A DNA stretch of 64,000 nucleotides from assembly GCF_000380245.2 (NCBI RefSeq), contig NZ_HG428741.1, forward strand, positions 3,260,182 through 3,324,181, given 5' to 3'. The translations under genes and the position numbers were made by a program. Shown one piece after another: positions 8,244-18,127 of the stretch (position 1 is the stretch's first letter; each line of letters begins with the position of its first letter). This DNA comes from Bacillus massiliigorillae (GTDB lineage Bacteria > Bacillota > Bacilli > Bacillales > DSM-1321). Under the pieces are notes generated by a model that was not told the DNA's origin, did not search any database, and saw only the letters and a program-made list of their open reading frames with translations.

Positions 8244-8283
8244 AGAGAGCTTGCCATCAGACAAGCTCTCTTTTTGTTTTTTT
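8244..8283 (+). terminator. prsA terminator
   Basis: AGAGAGCTTG pairs with CAAGCTCTCT, followed by TTTTTGTTTTTTT. Confidence 0.93.
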
Positions 8284-8437
8284 AAAGATAAGAAAGTAAA
8301 TAATTTTGCGGGGTGTCTAACCTTACACCTGCTATGCTCGGAAATAAGCCAATCTGTTTTGATTGGGAGTAAATCAAGGAGCATAAACATCAAGCAAAAA
8401 AGACCGGTGACGGTTTTTCTTAGTACGGTGTTAAGTT
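8284..8437 (-). repeat. Interspersed repeat, family B, internally deleted
   Basis: Read on the minus strand it has the family head AAGAAAAACCGtCACCGGTC, then GCTCCTTGATTTACTCCCAATCA, jumps to TTGGCTTATTTCCGAGCATA and ends with GCAGGTGTAAGGTTAGACACC plus the tail AAATTATTTACTTTCTTATC. Relative to 30686-30870 about 50 bases of the centre are missing. Its tail end abuts the prsA terminator. Confidence 0.8.
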
Positions 8438-8562
8438 AAAAACACCATGAGATTGTATGTTTTCTTTTCATTCAAATTCGTCATTACCTCAAACCTAATT
8501 TAATATCAACTGCAGCCCCTCCCTCCTTTTTTGACCATAATGAAAAAATTTGATCAAAGTAC

Positions 8563-8616
8563 TTGAAAGTCAAAGAAGGTCAAAGTATAATGTAGTTAAG
8601 GTCAAAGATAGTCAAA
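8563..8616 (+). promoter_or_regulatory. clpE promoter with two CtsR operators
   Basis: A sigma-A promoter TTGAAA (8563-8568), 17-base spacer, TATAAT (8586-8591) is covered by AGTCAAA-GAA-GGTCAAA (8568-8584). A second copy GGTCAAA-GAT-AGTCAAA lies at 8600-8616, with an extra half site after it. Both match the direct heptad repeat bound by CtsR, the class III heat-shock repressor. Confidence 0.93.
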
Positions 8617-8670
8617 GTCAAACTAACTATCTGGATTGGAGAAATTATTGTTCATAAGGAGGAGTCACAT

Positions 8671-10836
8671 ATGTTATGTGAAAAATGTCAGCAAAATCAA
8701 GCAACGGTTCAACTTCAGCTTCGTGTTAATGGGCATCAAGAAAAACATTTATTGTGCTCTTCTTGCTATAAAGAAGAACGCAATAAATTAGGTGCAGCTT
8801 CTAAAATGGGAAACACACCTTTTGGATTTGAGCCATTTTTAGCAAGCTCATTCTTTAATGGCTCAAATGAACAACCTACTATGCCTCATCAACAAGGATT
8901 TATGAATCAAAACCAGCCACAAGCACAAGGTCAGTCGCAGCGTGGTAACGGATTACTTGATCAGTATGGGCGTAACTTAACGTATAATGCAAAAGCGGGA
9001 TTAATCGACCCTGTCATCGGTCGAGATAAAGAAGTTAAACGAGTAATTGAAATTTTAAATAGACGTACGAAAAACAACCCTGTTCTTATTGGAGAGCCTG
9101 GTGTAGGTAAAACAGCTATCGCCGAAGGGCTAGCTTTAAGAATTGCAGAAGGAAATGTTCCAACAAAGCTTCAATCAAAAGAAGTTTATTTACTAGATGT
9201 AGCTTCTCTTGTTTCTAATACAGGTATTCGTGGGCAATTCGAAGAACGTATGAAGCAACTCATTTCCGAATTACAAACAAGAAAAAATGTTATTCTCTTC
9301 ATCGATGAAATTCATCAGTTAGTCGGAGCTGGTTCTGCAGAAGGTTCAATGGATGCAGGAAACATTTTAAAACCGGCCTTAGCACGCGGAGAGCTTCAAT
9401 TAGTGGGTGCTACTACGTTAGCTGAGTATCGTCAGATTGAAAAAGATGGAGCCCTGGAACGTCGTTTCCAACCTGTGCAAGTTGATGAACCAACTACAGA
9501 AGAAGCACTCCATATTTTACAAGGATTAAAAGAACGTTATGAAGCATTCCATGACGTAACGTATAATGATGATGCATTACAAGCTGCAGTTGAACTCTCC
9601 CACCGCTATATTCAAGACCGCTTCTTACCTGATAAAGCAATCGACTTAATGGATGAAGCAGGTTCTAAATTGAATTTAACAATTGAAACAGCCGGTGAAG
9701 ATTCAATCAATCAAAGACTTGCAGAAATCCACAAAGAAAAAGCATCTGTTTTAGAAAAAGAAGATTATGAAAAAGCAGCAGCTTTGCGTAAGGAAGAAGA
9801 AAAATTAGAAAAAATGCTCGAAAGTGGCACTACTTCAAAACCAGTGGTAACTGTCGATCATATTCAAGAGATTGTAGCTAATAAAACAGGTATTCCAGTT
9901 GGTAAAATGCAAGAAGACGAAGCTAAGCGCATGAAGAACTTACAAGAAGACTTAAATCATAAAGTAATTGGTCAAGAAGAAGCTGTTCAAAAAGTCGCTA
10001 AAGCAATCAGAAGAAGCCGTGCAGGTTTAAAATCTAAAAACCGTCCAATCGGTTCATTCTTATTCGTTGGTCCAACTGGTGTCGGTAAAACAGAGTTATC
10101 CAAAGTACTAGCAGAAGAACTATTCGGTACTAAAGATGCAATGATTCGCCTTGATATGAGCGAATACATGGAAAAACATAGTGTATCTAAACTTATCGGT
10201 TCACCTCCAGGATATGTGGGTCATGAAGAAGCTGGACAATTAACCGAGAAAGTAAGACGGCACCCTTATAGCATCGTTTTACTTGATGAAATTGAAAAAG
10301 CTCACCCTGATGTTATGCATATGTTCCTACAGATTCTAGAAGATGGACGTCTAACTGACAGTCAAGGTCGTATGGTGAATTTTAAAAACACTGTTATCAT
10401 CATGACAAGTAATGCTGGTGTCAACGATAACCGCATGACTGTTGGCTTCAATAAAGAAGATGGTGTTGAAGAAGAAAAAGTAACTATCCTTCAATCTTTA
10501 AGTAACTATTTCAAACCAGAATTCTTAAACCGATTCGATAGCATTATTGAATTTGGAAGCCTTACAAAAGAACATCTTGTTCAAATTGTTGATATTATGC
10601 TTGCTGAGCTAAATGAAATGCTTCAAGCAGAAGGATTAACATTAGAAGTTCCTATGGAAGTGAAAGAAAAACTTGCTGAACTTGGCTATAGCCCTACATT
10701 CGGTGCTCGACCTTTAAGAAGAGCTATTCAAGAACATCTTGAAGACGGAATTGCTGATTTCATCTATGATGAACCAGAATCAAAAGTATTAAAGGCTGTT
10801 CTTGTAGATGATAAAATTAAGATTGAGAAACAATAA
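8671..10836 (+). CDS. clpE: AAA+ unfoldase ClpE
   Basis: ClpE is an HSP100 unfoldase that works with ClpP in heat-stress protein quality control. The 721 residues include the ClpE-specific N-terminal zinc finger (C3, C6, C29, C32), a Q/N-rich linker (about 65-95), a first ATPase domain (Walker A GEPGVGKT at 141), a short UVR-like coiled coil (about 345-390) and a second ATPase domain (Walker A GPTGVGKT at 467). ATG follows GGAGGAG. ClpC would lack the zinc finger and have Clp-N repeats. Two CtsR operators over the promoter indicate heat-shock derepression. Confidence 0.95.
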   Translation: MLCEKCQQNQATVQLQLRVNGHQEKHLLCSSCYKEERNKLGAASKMGNTPFGFEPFLASSFFNGSNEQPTMPHQQGFMNQNQPQAQGQSQRGNGLLDQYGRNLTYNAKAGLIDPVIGRDKEVKRVIEILNRRTKNNPVLIGEPGVGKTAIAEGLALRIAEGNVPTKLQSKEVYLLDVASLVSNTGIRGQFEERMKQLISELQTRKNVILFIDEIHQLVGAGSAEGSMDAGNILKPALARGELQLVGATTLAEYRQIEKDGALERRFQPVQVDEPTTEEALHILQGLKERYEAFHDVTYNDDALQAAVELSHRYIQDRFLPDKAIDLMDEAGSKLNLTIETAGEDSINQRLAEIHKEKASVLEKEDYEKAAALRKEEEKLEKMLESGTTSKPVVTVDHIQEIVANKTGIPVGKMQEDEAKRMKNLQEDLNHKVIGQEEAVQKVAKAIRRSRAGLKSKNRPIGSFLFVGPTGVGKTELSKVLAEELFGTKDAMIRLDMSEYMEKHSVSKLIGSPPGYVGHEEAGQLTEKVRRHPYSIVLLDEIEKAHPDVMHMFLQILEDGRLTDSQGRMVNFKNTVIIMTSNAGVNDNRMTVGFNKEDGVEEEKVTILQSLSNYFKPEFLNRFDSIIEFGSLTKEHLVQIVDIMLAELNEMLQAEGLTLEVPMEVKEKLAELGYSPTFGARPLRRAIQEHLEDGIADFIYDEPESKVLKAVLVDDKIKIEKQ

Positions 10837-10859
10837 TATTTAAAAGTATTATAAAAATA

Positions 10860-10895
10860 GAAGCCCCACAGATATATTTCTATGGGGCTTCCTTG
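10860..10895. terminator. bidirectional terminator between clpE and yhaL
   Basis: AAGCCCCA/TGGGGCTT stem. On the plus strand it is followed by CCTTGT; on the minus strand by TCTATTTTTAT, so it probably serves yhaL at least as well as clpE. Confidence 0.82.
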
Positions 10896-10907
10896 TACAT
10901 ACATTAT

Positions 10908-11093
10908 TTATGACACTTCTTGTGGGGGCTCTTCTAAACGTCGCGTTTTCTCTTCATTCATTCGAGCAATATATTTTTCTCCCTCTTGCTCAATCCAATC
11001 ATTCTCTGTTTGTCTTTCTTCTCTACCTGTTTTAATAACCATTATGCCACTTCCAATGATTCCTGCAATAATTAGCGCAATAAAAATAGACAT
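10908..11093 (-). CDS. yhaL: Sporulation protein YhaL-like
   Basis: The 61-residue protein has one N-terminal membrane helix (residues 2-20) and a charged cytoplasmic tail containing ENDWIEQEGEKYIARM, which resembles B. subtilis YhaL. Position next to yhaM supports this. GAAAGGGG precedes the ATG. YhaL is reported as a sporulation protein in B. subtilis; the biochemical role is unknown. Confidence in the name rests mainly on synteny and the WIEQEGEKY motif. Confidence 0.75.
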   Translation of the reverse strand: MSIFIALIIAGIIGSGIMVIKTGREERQTENDWIEQEGEKYIARMNEEKTRRLEEPPQEVS

Positions 11094-11160
11094 AAATTAT
11101 CCCCTTTCAAAAGGTTGTCCACGTATTGCTACATTGTATGCTGCAAAATCATAGAATATA

Positions 11161-12390
11161 CTATTTGATTACTTCCGTATTTTCATATCGACTATCTAAA
11201 TAATCAACAATATGCACGATATACCCTTCTACAGTTTGCGGGCTACGAATACACGCTCCCCACTCTGGCAAACCGTGATGACTTAAAATACAATGGGATA
11301 CCGCATGCAAATCATCCATTGTGATAGCGATATTCTCTACTTCAACTACCTTTGTGAAAAGTAAGACTCCATAAGGAATATGCCCAACCATTACTCCTAA
11401 CTGATCCATAATGATTCCGGAAGGCTTTCTATTACTGAAATCAGCTAACGCTGTCGGGAACAAGAAAGAGAATTCATCATATTCTTTACCAGCGTGATCA
11501 TACTCAAGTAATTTTCCGATATCATGATATAGAATACTCGTCATAATAATATCGTAATTCGGCTCATCTTCTTGATAATTCATCATACCGTAGAACATCT
11601 TGTACAGATGATCAATCGTTTCCTTCCAAACTAAGTTTTGCGTATTAATTGCACCTGCATTCATTTGTTCCCATAGCTCTTTTTTGTGTGCCTTTTCAAC
11701 AATACTTATTAATTTCAATACAGCTTGGTAATGATTTTCTTCTGTTTTCATTATGTAACGCGCAAAACGCATTAATCCAACAGTATGCTTTAATAATCCA
11801 CCTAAATAATTATGATGAAAACCTTTAGCTGCTGGACGAAGGGAGAATTGATTCCAGAAGCGTTTCATAGCCGCTAATGTAATTTCTTTAAATGGTGATT
11901 GTAATTCATGTAAATACGTAAATAACTCTACAGTCATTTCATTTAAATCTTGCTGCGTATATGCTAATAATGAAAATGGATTAACATCAGCCTTACAAGG
12001 TGTTAATTTATGAACAGTAATCGATTTATGACCTCGATAATCATCTACTCTACCTTCTACTGTAAAAACAGAATGTTCTTCCAGTAACGGCACATATGTA
12101 TCTACCTCTCCGTTGTTATCCCACATCTTCGTATTCACAATACCATTAGTATTACTAAAACGAATCTTCAAAAATTGTTTATTTGTTTTCGTTGTTTCAA
12201 CTGAAAACTCATTTAATAGCAACATAACTTTGACATTATTCCCAGCAGTCTCATTATCTAACGTGAACGTCTCTTCTGAGGTTGGAAGAATAGGAGGCGG
12301 GAATTCCTCTAAAATTTGCTGGCGCTGCTCTTCTGTACTTGAATATTCAAGCGGAATATTATTATAAAAATATGACGTACTATGAGTCAT
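11161..12390 (-). CDS. yhaM: YhaM-type 3'-5' exoribonuclease (OB fold plus HD domain)
   Basis: The layout is an OB-fold nucleic-acid binding domain (about residues 50-150) followed by an HD phosphohydrolase domain with HHNYLGGLLKHT, YHDIGK, GHIPYG and LSHHGLPEWG, matching YhaM exoribonuclease motifs in order. At 409 residues it is about 95 longer than B. subtilis YhaM: there is an N-terminal extension and an insert of about 60 residues between the first histidines and YHDIGK. It sits in the yhaM position between yhaL and yhaN. GGAAGTGAGTG precedes the ATG. RNA cleavage is inferred. Confidence 0.78.
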   Translation of the reverse strand: MTHSTSYFYNNIPLEYSSTEEQRQQILEEFPPPILPTSEETFTLDNETAGNNVKVMLLLNEFSVETTKTNKQFLKIRFSNTNGIVNTKMWDNNGEVDTYVPLLEEHSVFTVEGRVDDYRGHKSITVHKLTPCKADVNPFSLLAYTQQDLNEMTVELFTYLHELQSPFKEITLAAMKRFWNQFSLRPAAKGFHHNYLGGLLKHTVGLMRFARYIMKTEENHYQAVLKLISIVEKAHKKELWEQMNAGAINTQNLVWKETIDHLYKMFYGMMNYQEDEPNYDIIMTSILYHDIGKLLEYDHAGKEYDEFSFLFPTALADFSNRKPSGIIMDQLGVMVGHIPYGVLLFTKVVEVENIAITMDDLHAVSHCILSHHGLPEWGACIRSPQTVEGYIVHIVDYLDSRYENTEVIK

Positions 12391-12465
12391 AACGAATCAC
12401 TCACTTCCTTTTGCATTTACTACTCTATTGTTTTCATTTTATGGCTAATATGCTTTGACGTAAAC

Positions 12466-12500
12466 AAAAACTGACTTCTTTTTTTACTGAAGTCAGTTCT
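12466..12500 (-). terminator. yhaN terminator
   Basis: AACTGACTTC/GAAGTCAGTT stem with a T-rich run on the minus strand, just after the yhaN stop. Confidence 0.85.
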
Positions 12501-12506
12501 TGTTAA

Positions 12507-15497
12507 TTAATTATATGCTTTTAGCCTAGTAATAGAAGCATCTTCAAATGATGATAATAAATAATCATGACATGTAAAAAAGATAATTTGATGCTCACTC
12601 TGTAAGCTTCGTAAAATATCTATGACGTTCTCTACTCTTCGAGAATCAAAATTAACAAAACTATCATCTATAATAATTGGCATCGATTCATCTGTGAATG
12701 ACTGCTCCGCTAACGATAGTCGTAAAGCTACGTAAATTGCTTCTTGTGTCCCTCTACTTACTTCTTTCGCTTCAAATACTATCCCATCTTTTCGTTGTAA
12801 CATTAATCCACCATCATGCTCTATCCACTTTAAGCCAACATATTCTCCATCTGTAATTGTCACCATATATTGTTCAGCAGTTTGAAGGATTTTCGGGAAT
12901 TTTGTATTTTTATATTTGTTCACAGCTTTATTTAGCATACTTTTAGCTAATGCATATTTCATCCATTCTTTCGCTTCTACATCAAGAGCCGAGCGTTCTG
13001 ACATATATTGAAAAGATTGCTCGTCAAACGTTCCACCCTCTTCTAACACTTGAATGCTATGTTTCACTTCAGCAAGTCGTTCAGTAACCTGATTGCGATT
13101 CTGATTACTAACTTGCTTCTGCTTTTCTAATGTATGAATCGTATAATCATTAACAAGATAATCATCTTGTTCCCATTTCTTCATTTCTTGCTCATATGGC
13201 TTAAGCTGTATTTGCAGCAGCTCATACTTTTCCTGCAGAGCGGTTTTCTCCTTCCACATTTGAAGGGCCTGCATATACTGATCTTCATTATCACAATGTG
13301 ATTCATTAAATAATTTGTGTAATTGCTGCTCTACATGTTGCAGTTGAAATTGTACATTTGTTAATCGCTCATGAATCGCTTGTTTCGCTTCATTATTTTG
13401 CTTTGTTTCAAGCATCGCTTGCTCTACATTAGCTAGCTTCTTTCTCATAAGGATAACTGCCTCTTGATAAGAATCCGTTGTTGAATCAGCATATAATTGA
13501 CAGTACGAAAATAACGTATCTTTTATCGATTCGATCTTCTCTGATAGCTCTCGAGCTTTTTCTACCAAATGCTGCTTTTCATATATATGTTGCTTTAAAG
13601 CTGTAATTGTCTCATACAGTGAAGTTAACATGATGGTAGACGTTCGATGCTGAGGAATACTCCATTCTTGGAGAAGCTCTGCAACCGCTTGTTTCAACTG
13701 CATAGTTGCTTGCTCCCACTGTTCAAACTCATCTACAATCTTATGAAAAGTTGCTTCATGTTCCGCCTTTTTAATTTTTTCATTGTGTAATTGCTGCCTA
13801 ACCTCATCATCTCTTTGTAAAAGGAACTTCGCTTGCTCGATTTCACTACTTGAAGAGCTACCTCGCTCCCCTTTTAAATCAGCTAGATTTTGTTGTAATT
13901 CCTGCAGCTCTTTTTCAAGTTCAGGTAAAAGAGAAGTAGGTTTTAGCATATTTTTTAAAATAAACACAATGCCTGTCAAGCAGCCAAATACAGCCGCTAA
14001 TACCCATTGCTTCATAAAAATCAAAAGAAGTGTAGCAATGAAACAGCCGAGCATACTAGCCATCATTACTAGCGAGAAGTTTTTTCCCTTCGACACTTCA
14101 CTTCGCTTTGTCCGCGCTATTTGTTTTTCTTTCGCTTCGATTGCTTTCTCTACATACTTCCGTTCCACGTCTCGTTGATTTTGATTTTTATCATAATCAA
14201 CCTGTTCTTGTAAGCTTTGCCTTTGTTCTCTATTTAGAACGCTATCCATTAAATGACAAATACGTTGTTCTAAAGCTTTCAAGACGCGTTGTTCATTATC
14301 TTGTTTTTCATCTAAATACTGTTTATCATGTTGCAACTTTTGTTGTTTCTTCTCCAACAAAAGCACTCTTTCCTTTTTGAAGGAACTACTATCTAACGAT
14401 TTAATTTCTTCTTCTGATAACGTAATATGAACATAATCTTTCAACTGTTGAATACTATTATTTTTCTCTTGTAAGTTATGCTCAATATTTTGCAGATCAT
14501 ATGTAAGATTATCAAGCAACGTCGTTTGCTCTAAAGCTCTTTGAACACGTTCTTTATCCTGCCATAATCTTAAATCAACTTGAACTTTATTCTCTTTTTC
14601 TTCTAATAAGGCTTGTTGATGCTTAAGCGACTGCATTTCCGTTTCAATAGGTAATTTCGCTTGTTTCAATTGTTGATATCTTTCCTCAGCATCAAGTGGA
14701 ACTGATACATCTTCTATGTCATTTAGTTTATGTCGAATATGGGTCGCTTCAACTAACAATGGCTTTGCCGCTTGATAATTATAGCTAGAAGCTATATTGC
14801 GATCTAATTCTGTAATTTCCTCTTCTAGCTGTGATTTATCTCGTTCTAATTGTTTATATTCTTCTAACAGATTCTCATATTGATCTTGCTCTTTCATTGC
14901 CTGCGATAAATGATCAAATGATTGCTTTACATTCGTCAACAATATATTTAGCTTTGGATTCTTTCCAGACGGCTTGAACAGTTGATCCATATCTTTCTGT
15001 AATCGCTGTTCCGTTGTCAGTAATTGATCACTACCTAATAACCCAGCTGACAATAAATAACGGCTCACTTCATCTTCACTTAATTTCTGTAAGCCAGCAA
15101 GACCATTTAAATCAAATGAAAAAATAGATTGATACGTTGATTTATCTAAACCTTGAAGGATACTCTTTAACGCTTCTTCACCACCAACTTGACCGTCAGA
15201 AAATGTAACTGTAACATCACCAGTCGCTTTTCCTTTTAATCTTTGGACACTTACTTCTCCATATGTGTCTGTTACTAAATTTAGCTTACCACCGTAAGTA
15301 GAATGTTCCTTCGGTTCATAACGATTATCAGCTTGTGTTTTCAAAGGAAAACCAAACAATATGCTATGAATAAAGCTCATAATCGTTGATTTTCCCGCTT
15401 CATTTACTCCATAAAAGACATGAAGATTGCCAATGTTAGAGAATGTGACATCTTTCATTTTGCCATAACCATATATATGTATATTTTTAATTCGCAT
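12507..15497 (-). CDS. yhaN: SbcC-like ATPase YhaN
   Basis: The 996-residue protein is an SMC/Rad50-like ATPase: an N-terminal Walker A (GVNEAGKST, residues 30-38), long coiled coils, and at the C-terminus the signature SRGTQEAIYVALRLS with the Walker B MPIIIDDSFVNFD. Between the coils, at about 473-517, lies a double hydrophobic segment that looks like two membrane helices, unusual for SbcC. It overlaps yhaO by one base (TAATG), so the pair is translationally coupled and likely forms an SbcCD-type nuclease complex. The physiological substrate is unknown. Confidence 0.87.
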   Translation of the reverse strand: MRIKNIHIYGYGKMKDVTFSNIGNLHVFYGVNEAGKSTIMSFIHSILFGFPLKTQADNRYEPKEHSTYGGKLNLVTDTYGEVSVQRLKGKATGDVTVTFSDGQVGGEEALKSILQGLDKSTYQSIFSFDLNGLAGLQKLSEDEVSRYLLSAGLLGSDQLLTTEQRLQKDMDQLFKPSGKNPKLNILLTNVKQSFDHLSQAMKEQDQYENLLEEYKQLERDKSQLEEEITELDRNIASSYNYQAAKPLLVEATHIRHKLNDIEDVSVPLDAEERYQQLKQAKLPIETEMQSLKHQQALLEEKENKVQVDLRLWQDKERVQRALEQTTLLDNLTYDLQNIEHNLQEKNNSIQQLKDYVHITLSEEEIKSLDSSSFKKERVLLLEKKQQKLQHDKQYLDEKQDNEQRVLKALEQRICHLMDSVLNREQRQSLQEQVDYDKNQNQRDVERKYVEKAIEAKEKQIARTKRSEVSKGKNFSLVMMASMLGCFIATLLLIFMKQWVLAAVFGCLTGIVFILKNMLKPTSLLPELEKELQELQQNLADLKGERGSSSSSEIEQAKFLLQRDDEVRQQLHNEKIKKAEHEATFHKIVDEFEQWEQATMQLKQAVAELLQEWSIPQHRTSTIMLTSLYETITALKQHIYEKQHLVEKARELSEKIESIKDTLFSYCQLYADSTTDSYQEAVILMRKKLANVEQAMLETKQNNEAKQAIHERLTNVQFQLQHVEQQLHKLFNESHCDNEDQYMQALQMWKEKTALQEKYELLQIQLKPYEQEMKKWEQDDYLVNDYTIHTLEKQKQVSNQNRNQVTERLAEVKHSIQVLEEGGTFDEQSFQYMSERSALDVEAKEWMKYALAKSMLNKAVNKYKNTKFPKILQTAEQYMVTITDGEYVGLKWIEHDGGLMLQRKDGIVFEAKEVSRGTQEAIYVALRLSLAEQSFTDESMPIIIDDSFVNFDSRRVENVIDILRSLQSEHQIIFFTCHDYLLSSFEDASITRLKAYN

Positions 15498-16705
15498 TAC
15501 TCGCCTCCCCCCTTACATAGCTGGCTTGTAAGTAATTGCTCGGCTTCCTTGATTAGCTCTGCTTTTTCTTCAGCAGAAAGCGATGTGAGAAATTTTCTTC
15601 CTAATGCATGTTTAAATAAGGGCTGAATCGCCTCGTTCACATCTTGCTCAGACCATTCAAAACTCTGAATAAGTTCCATTAAAGGCTGATTGACAGCTTT
15701 ATTCACACTACCGTAATCTACGGTATATGCATAAGGGTAGACAAAGTTCACTTCATGTTTTTCTTCTTCTTGTAAAATTTCTACCAATTCATTACTAAAT
15801 TCTTCAACCTGTAAGCTTTGATTATGATTAATAAACTGTAAACAGACGAAGAAACGATAAATATTACTTCGAATTTGCTCTAACGCAGTTTGACAATTTG
15901 CTAGAACGGCATCGAAATCATCTTCTTGATTAATTGTAATTGCGAGAGTATCCCAAACGATTTGAGAAGTTGGTACAAATTCCAAATCAGCATGCTTGTC
16001 AGCTAGTTTGACATAATAGCATCCTTTTATTCCAGCTTCTTTTTTATGCCTACCTTGAATATTCCCTGGATAAATAATTGGAGGAGATAATAATAATTCT
16101 TGTCGCTTATGAATATGACCAAGCGCCCAATAATCAAAGTCTTTGCTTTGTAGTTCATCTAAACTAAATGGAGCATACTGACCATGCTCACTTTGTCCTT
16201 CTAAATTCCCGTGTAACATTCCAATATGATAGTCTGCTCCCTCTTGCTTACAATACTCATCAATTATCCGCCATTTCACATGTTGCTCAGGATAACTATA
16301 GCCATATATATGAACAGTTATATCTGCTTTCGTGAATGTTTTCACTTCATATTCACTACCAAACACATGAACATTACTAGGTTGTGCAATAGAAATCCAC
16401 TTTCCACTCAAATGATCGTGATTACCATGTATGATATAAACATCAATATCATACTGCTTCAATTTCTCCATTTCTTTACGAAAACGGACTTGTGTATGAA
16501 GGTTCCGATTTTCTCCGTCGTATAAATCCCCTGCTAATAAAACAAAATCAACTTTACGTTTAATAGCTTCTTGCACTATTTTTTGAAACGCTACAAATGT
16601 CGCATCTTTCATTTCCTGCAATACATTATCTGAGATATGCTTCAATCCGGAAAATGGACTATCTAAATGCAAATCTGCAGCATGAATAAAGGTTATTTCT
16701 TTCAC
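15497..16705 (-). CDS. yhaO: SbcD-like metallophosphoesterase YhaO
   Basis: This 402-residue calcineurin-like phosphoesterase has the Mre11/SbcD motif set: DLHLDSPF, GDLYDGENR, GNHDHLSGK and GHIHKRQ. It would be the DNA nuclease subunit paired with the YhaN ATPase directly downstream (one-base overlap). Translation starts at GTG 16705 after GAGGTGATGAG. It opens a two-gene operon. DNA repair or end processing is the family expectation; nothing here shows a specific role. Confidence 0.9.
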   Translation of the reverse strand: MKEITFIHAADLHLDSPFSGLKHISDNVLQEMKDATFVAFQKIVQEAIKRKVDFVLLAGDLYDGENRNLHTQVRFRKEMEKLKQYDIDVYIIHGNHDHLSGKWISIAQPSNVHVFGSEYEVKTFTKADITVHIYGYSYPEQHVKWRIIDEYCKQEGADYHIGMLHGNLEGQSEHGQYAPFSLDELQSKDFDYWALGHIHKRQELLLSPPIIYPGNIQGRHKKEAGIKGCYYVKLADKHADLEFVPTSQIVWDTLAITINQEDDFDAVLANCQTALEQIRSNIYRFFVCLQFINHNQSLQVEEFSNELVEILQEEEKHEVNFVYPYAYTVDYGSVNKAVNQPLMELIQSFEWSEQDVNEAIQPLFKHALGRKFLTSLSAEEKAELIKEAEQLLTSQLCKGGGE

Positions 16706-16781
16706 TTCTCATCACCTCATATTGCATTTATTTTACCATAGATGGGAACATACTTTCTTAATTAGAAATAAAAAAAGATGT

Positions 16782-16829
16782 ACAAAAAAACTACCCCATA
16801 TTAGAATGAAAATCTAACACGGAGTAGCC
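16782..16829 (-). terminator. yhaP terminator
   Basis: A 15-base imperfect stem CTACTCCGTGTTAGA / TCTAATATGGGGTAG is followed by seven T residues on the minus strand, about 50 bases after yhaP. Confidence 0.85.
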
Positions 16830-16879
16830 TTCTTTTAATAATTACTTTTTTACTTATTGAAGAAATTCGCTTGTTTAAA

Positions 16880-18127
16880 TCAATCTTTCTTCGTAAGAGC
16901 TATCGCTTGTTTAATGTTTTTAAATGAGGATCCTTTTCCATACATAAGAACGCCACCACGATATACTTTCGCTCCAAAGATTGCTAATACAGCAATAGTT
17001 GCAATTAATAATCCAATACTTACTGCCACTTCCCAAACAGGTACATCCAACATTCCTACACGTAAGAACATTAACATTGGTGTAAATGGTGGAATAAAGG
17101 AAGTAATCTTTACAAAGCTCGCTTCTGGATTACCTAATCCAAACATCGCTAACATAAACGCAATAACAACTAGCATCGTCATTGGTGTAATCATAGATTG
17201 AACATCTTCCACTCGGCTAACAAGTGATCCTAAGAATGCAGCTATTGTTGCATATAGGAAGTAACCTAATAAAGCAAAAACAATTGCATATATAATCGTA
17301 GAAGTGGAAGCTCCTCCAAATCCTAAATAAGATGAAAAATCGTCAGGCAAATCTGCAAGAGCTTTTTTCATAGAGAAGTAACCCGCTCCAAAGAATATTA
17401 CCATTTGCGTAATACTTAAAAGAGCGATTCCTAAAATCTTCGCAAACATTTGTTGAACAGGGGAAATACTTGAAATTAAAATTTCCATAACACGTGATGT
17501 TTTTTCTCCTGCAACTTCCGATGCTATCATACCAGCATAAACAATAACGCCAAAATAAATAATGAATAGAATTACGTATACTAATCCACGAGCTTGATTT
17601 AACTCTTCTGTTGTTTTCGCACTATCTTCAATTGCGATTTTTTCAAAAGCTGCCGGTGCATATAAAGTTGCCACTTGCTCCTGCGAAATATTTAACTTTT
17701 GCGTAACTTGCATATTTTTAATAGTCGTTAATGTTTGTGTCAACTCGTTATTAATACTTTCATCCGAAATTGTGTTTGATTTATAAACACCGCTCGGTAA
17801 ACCTTGAGCATCCTGTTTAATAATAAGAAGACCTGTTAAATCACCTTTATCAACTTTCTTAAGACCTTCTTTTTCATTATCAATCTTTTTAATACCCAAA
17901 TCTGATTTCATTGCCTTTAATTGAGCAGAGAAAGATTCATAATATTGACCACTTTCATCCATTACTCCAATTGTATCTTTTTTTCCATTATCAAAAAATC
18001 CGATAATATTTGATATATTGCTCATAAGTAGAATAATAGCCAGCATAATAACAGTGGTAGTAATAAATGATTTTGTTTTTAACTTTGATAAATATGTATG
18101 CGATAAAACTACCCAAAACTTATTCAA
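16880..18127 (-). CDS. yhaP: ABC transporter permease YhaP
   Basis: This is a NatB-type ABC-2 permease with an N-terminal helix, a large extracellular loop (about residues 45-160) and five or six C-terminal helices. I start at TTG 18127 (MNKFWVVLSHTYLSKLK), which has GTAGGTG at good spacing; a GTG three codons earlier is also possible. The gene overlaps the end of yhaQ by eight bases, so the two are coupled. Together they form an exporter of unknown substrate, related to NatAB sodium extrusion. Confidence 0.88.
   Translation of the reverse strand: MNKFWVVLSHTYLSKLKTKSFITTTVIMLAIILLMSNISNIIGFFDNGKKDTIGVMDESGQYYESFSAQLKAMKSDLGIKKIDNEKEGLKKVDKGDLTGLLIIKQDAQGLPSGVYKSNTISDESINNELTQTLTTIKNMQVTQKLNISQEQVATLYAPAAFEKIAIEDSAKTTEELNQARGLVYVILFIIYFGVIVYAGMIASEVAGEKTSRVMEILISSISPVQQMFAKILGIALLSITQMVIFFGAGYFSMKKALADLPDDFSSYLGFGGASTSTIIYAIVFALLGYFLYATIAAFLGSLVSRVEDVQSMITPMTMLVVIAFMLAMFGLGNPEASFVKITSFIPPFTPMLMFLRVGMLDVPVWEVAVSIGLLIATIAVLAIFGAKVYRGGVLMYGKGSSFKNIKQAIALTKKD

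Noticed and set aside
8251..8439. 62-codon ORF after prsA
   Set aside because: It lies in the prsA terminator and an inverted family B repeat.
13783..14178. 131-codon plus-strand ORF inside yhaN
   Set aside because: Serine- and cysteine-rich antisense shadow of a coiled-coil coding region, without a ribosome site.
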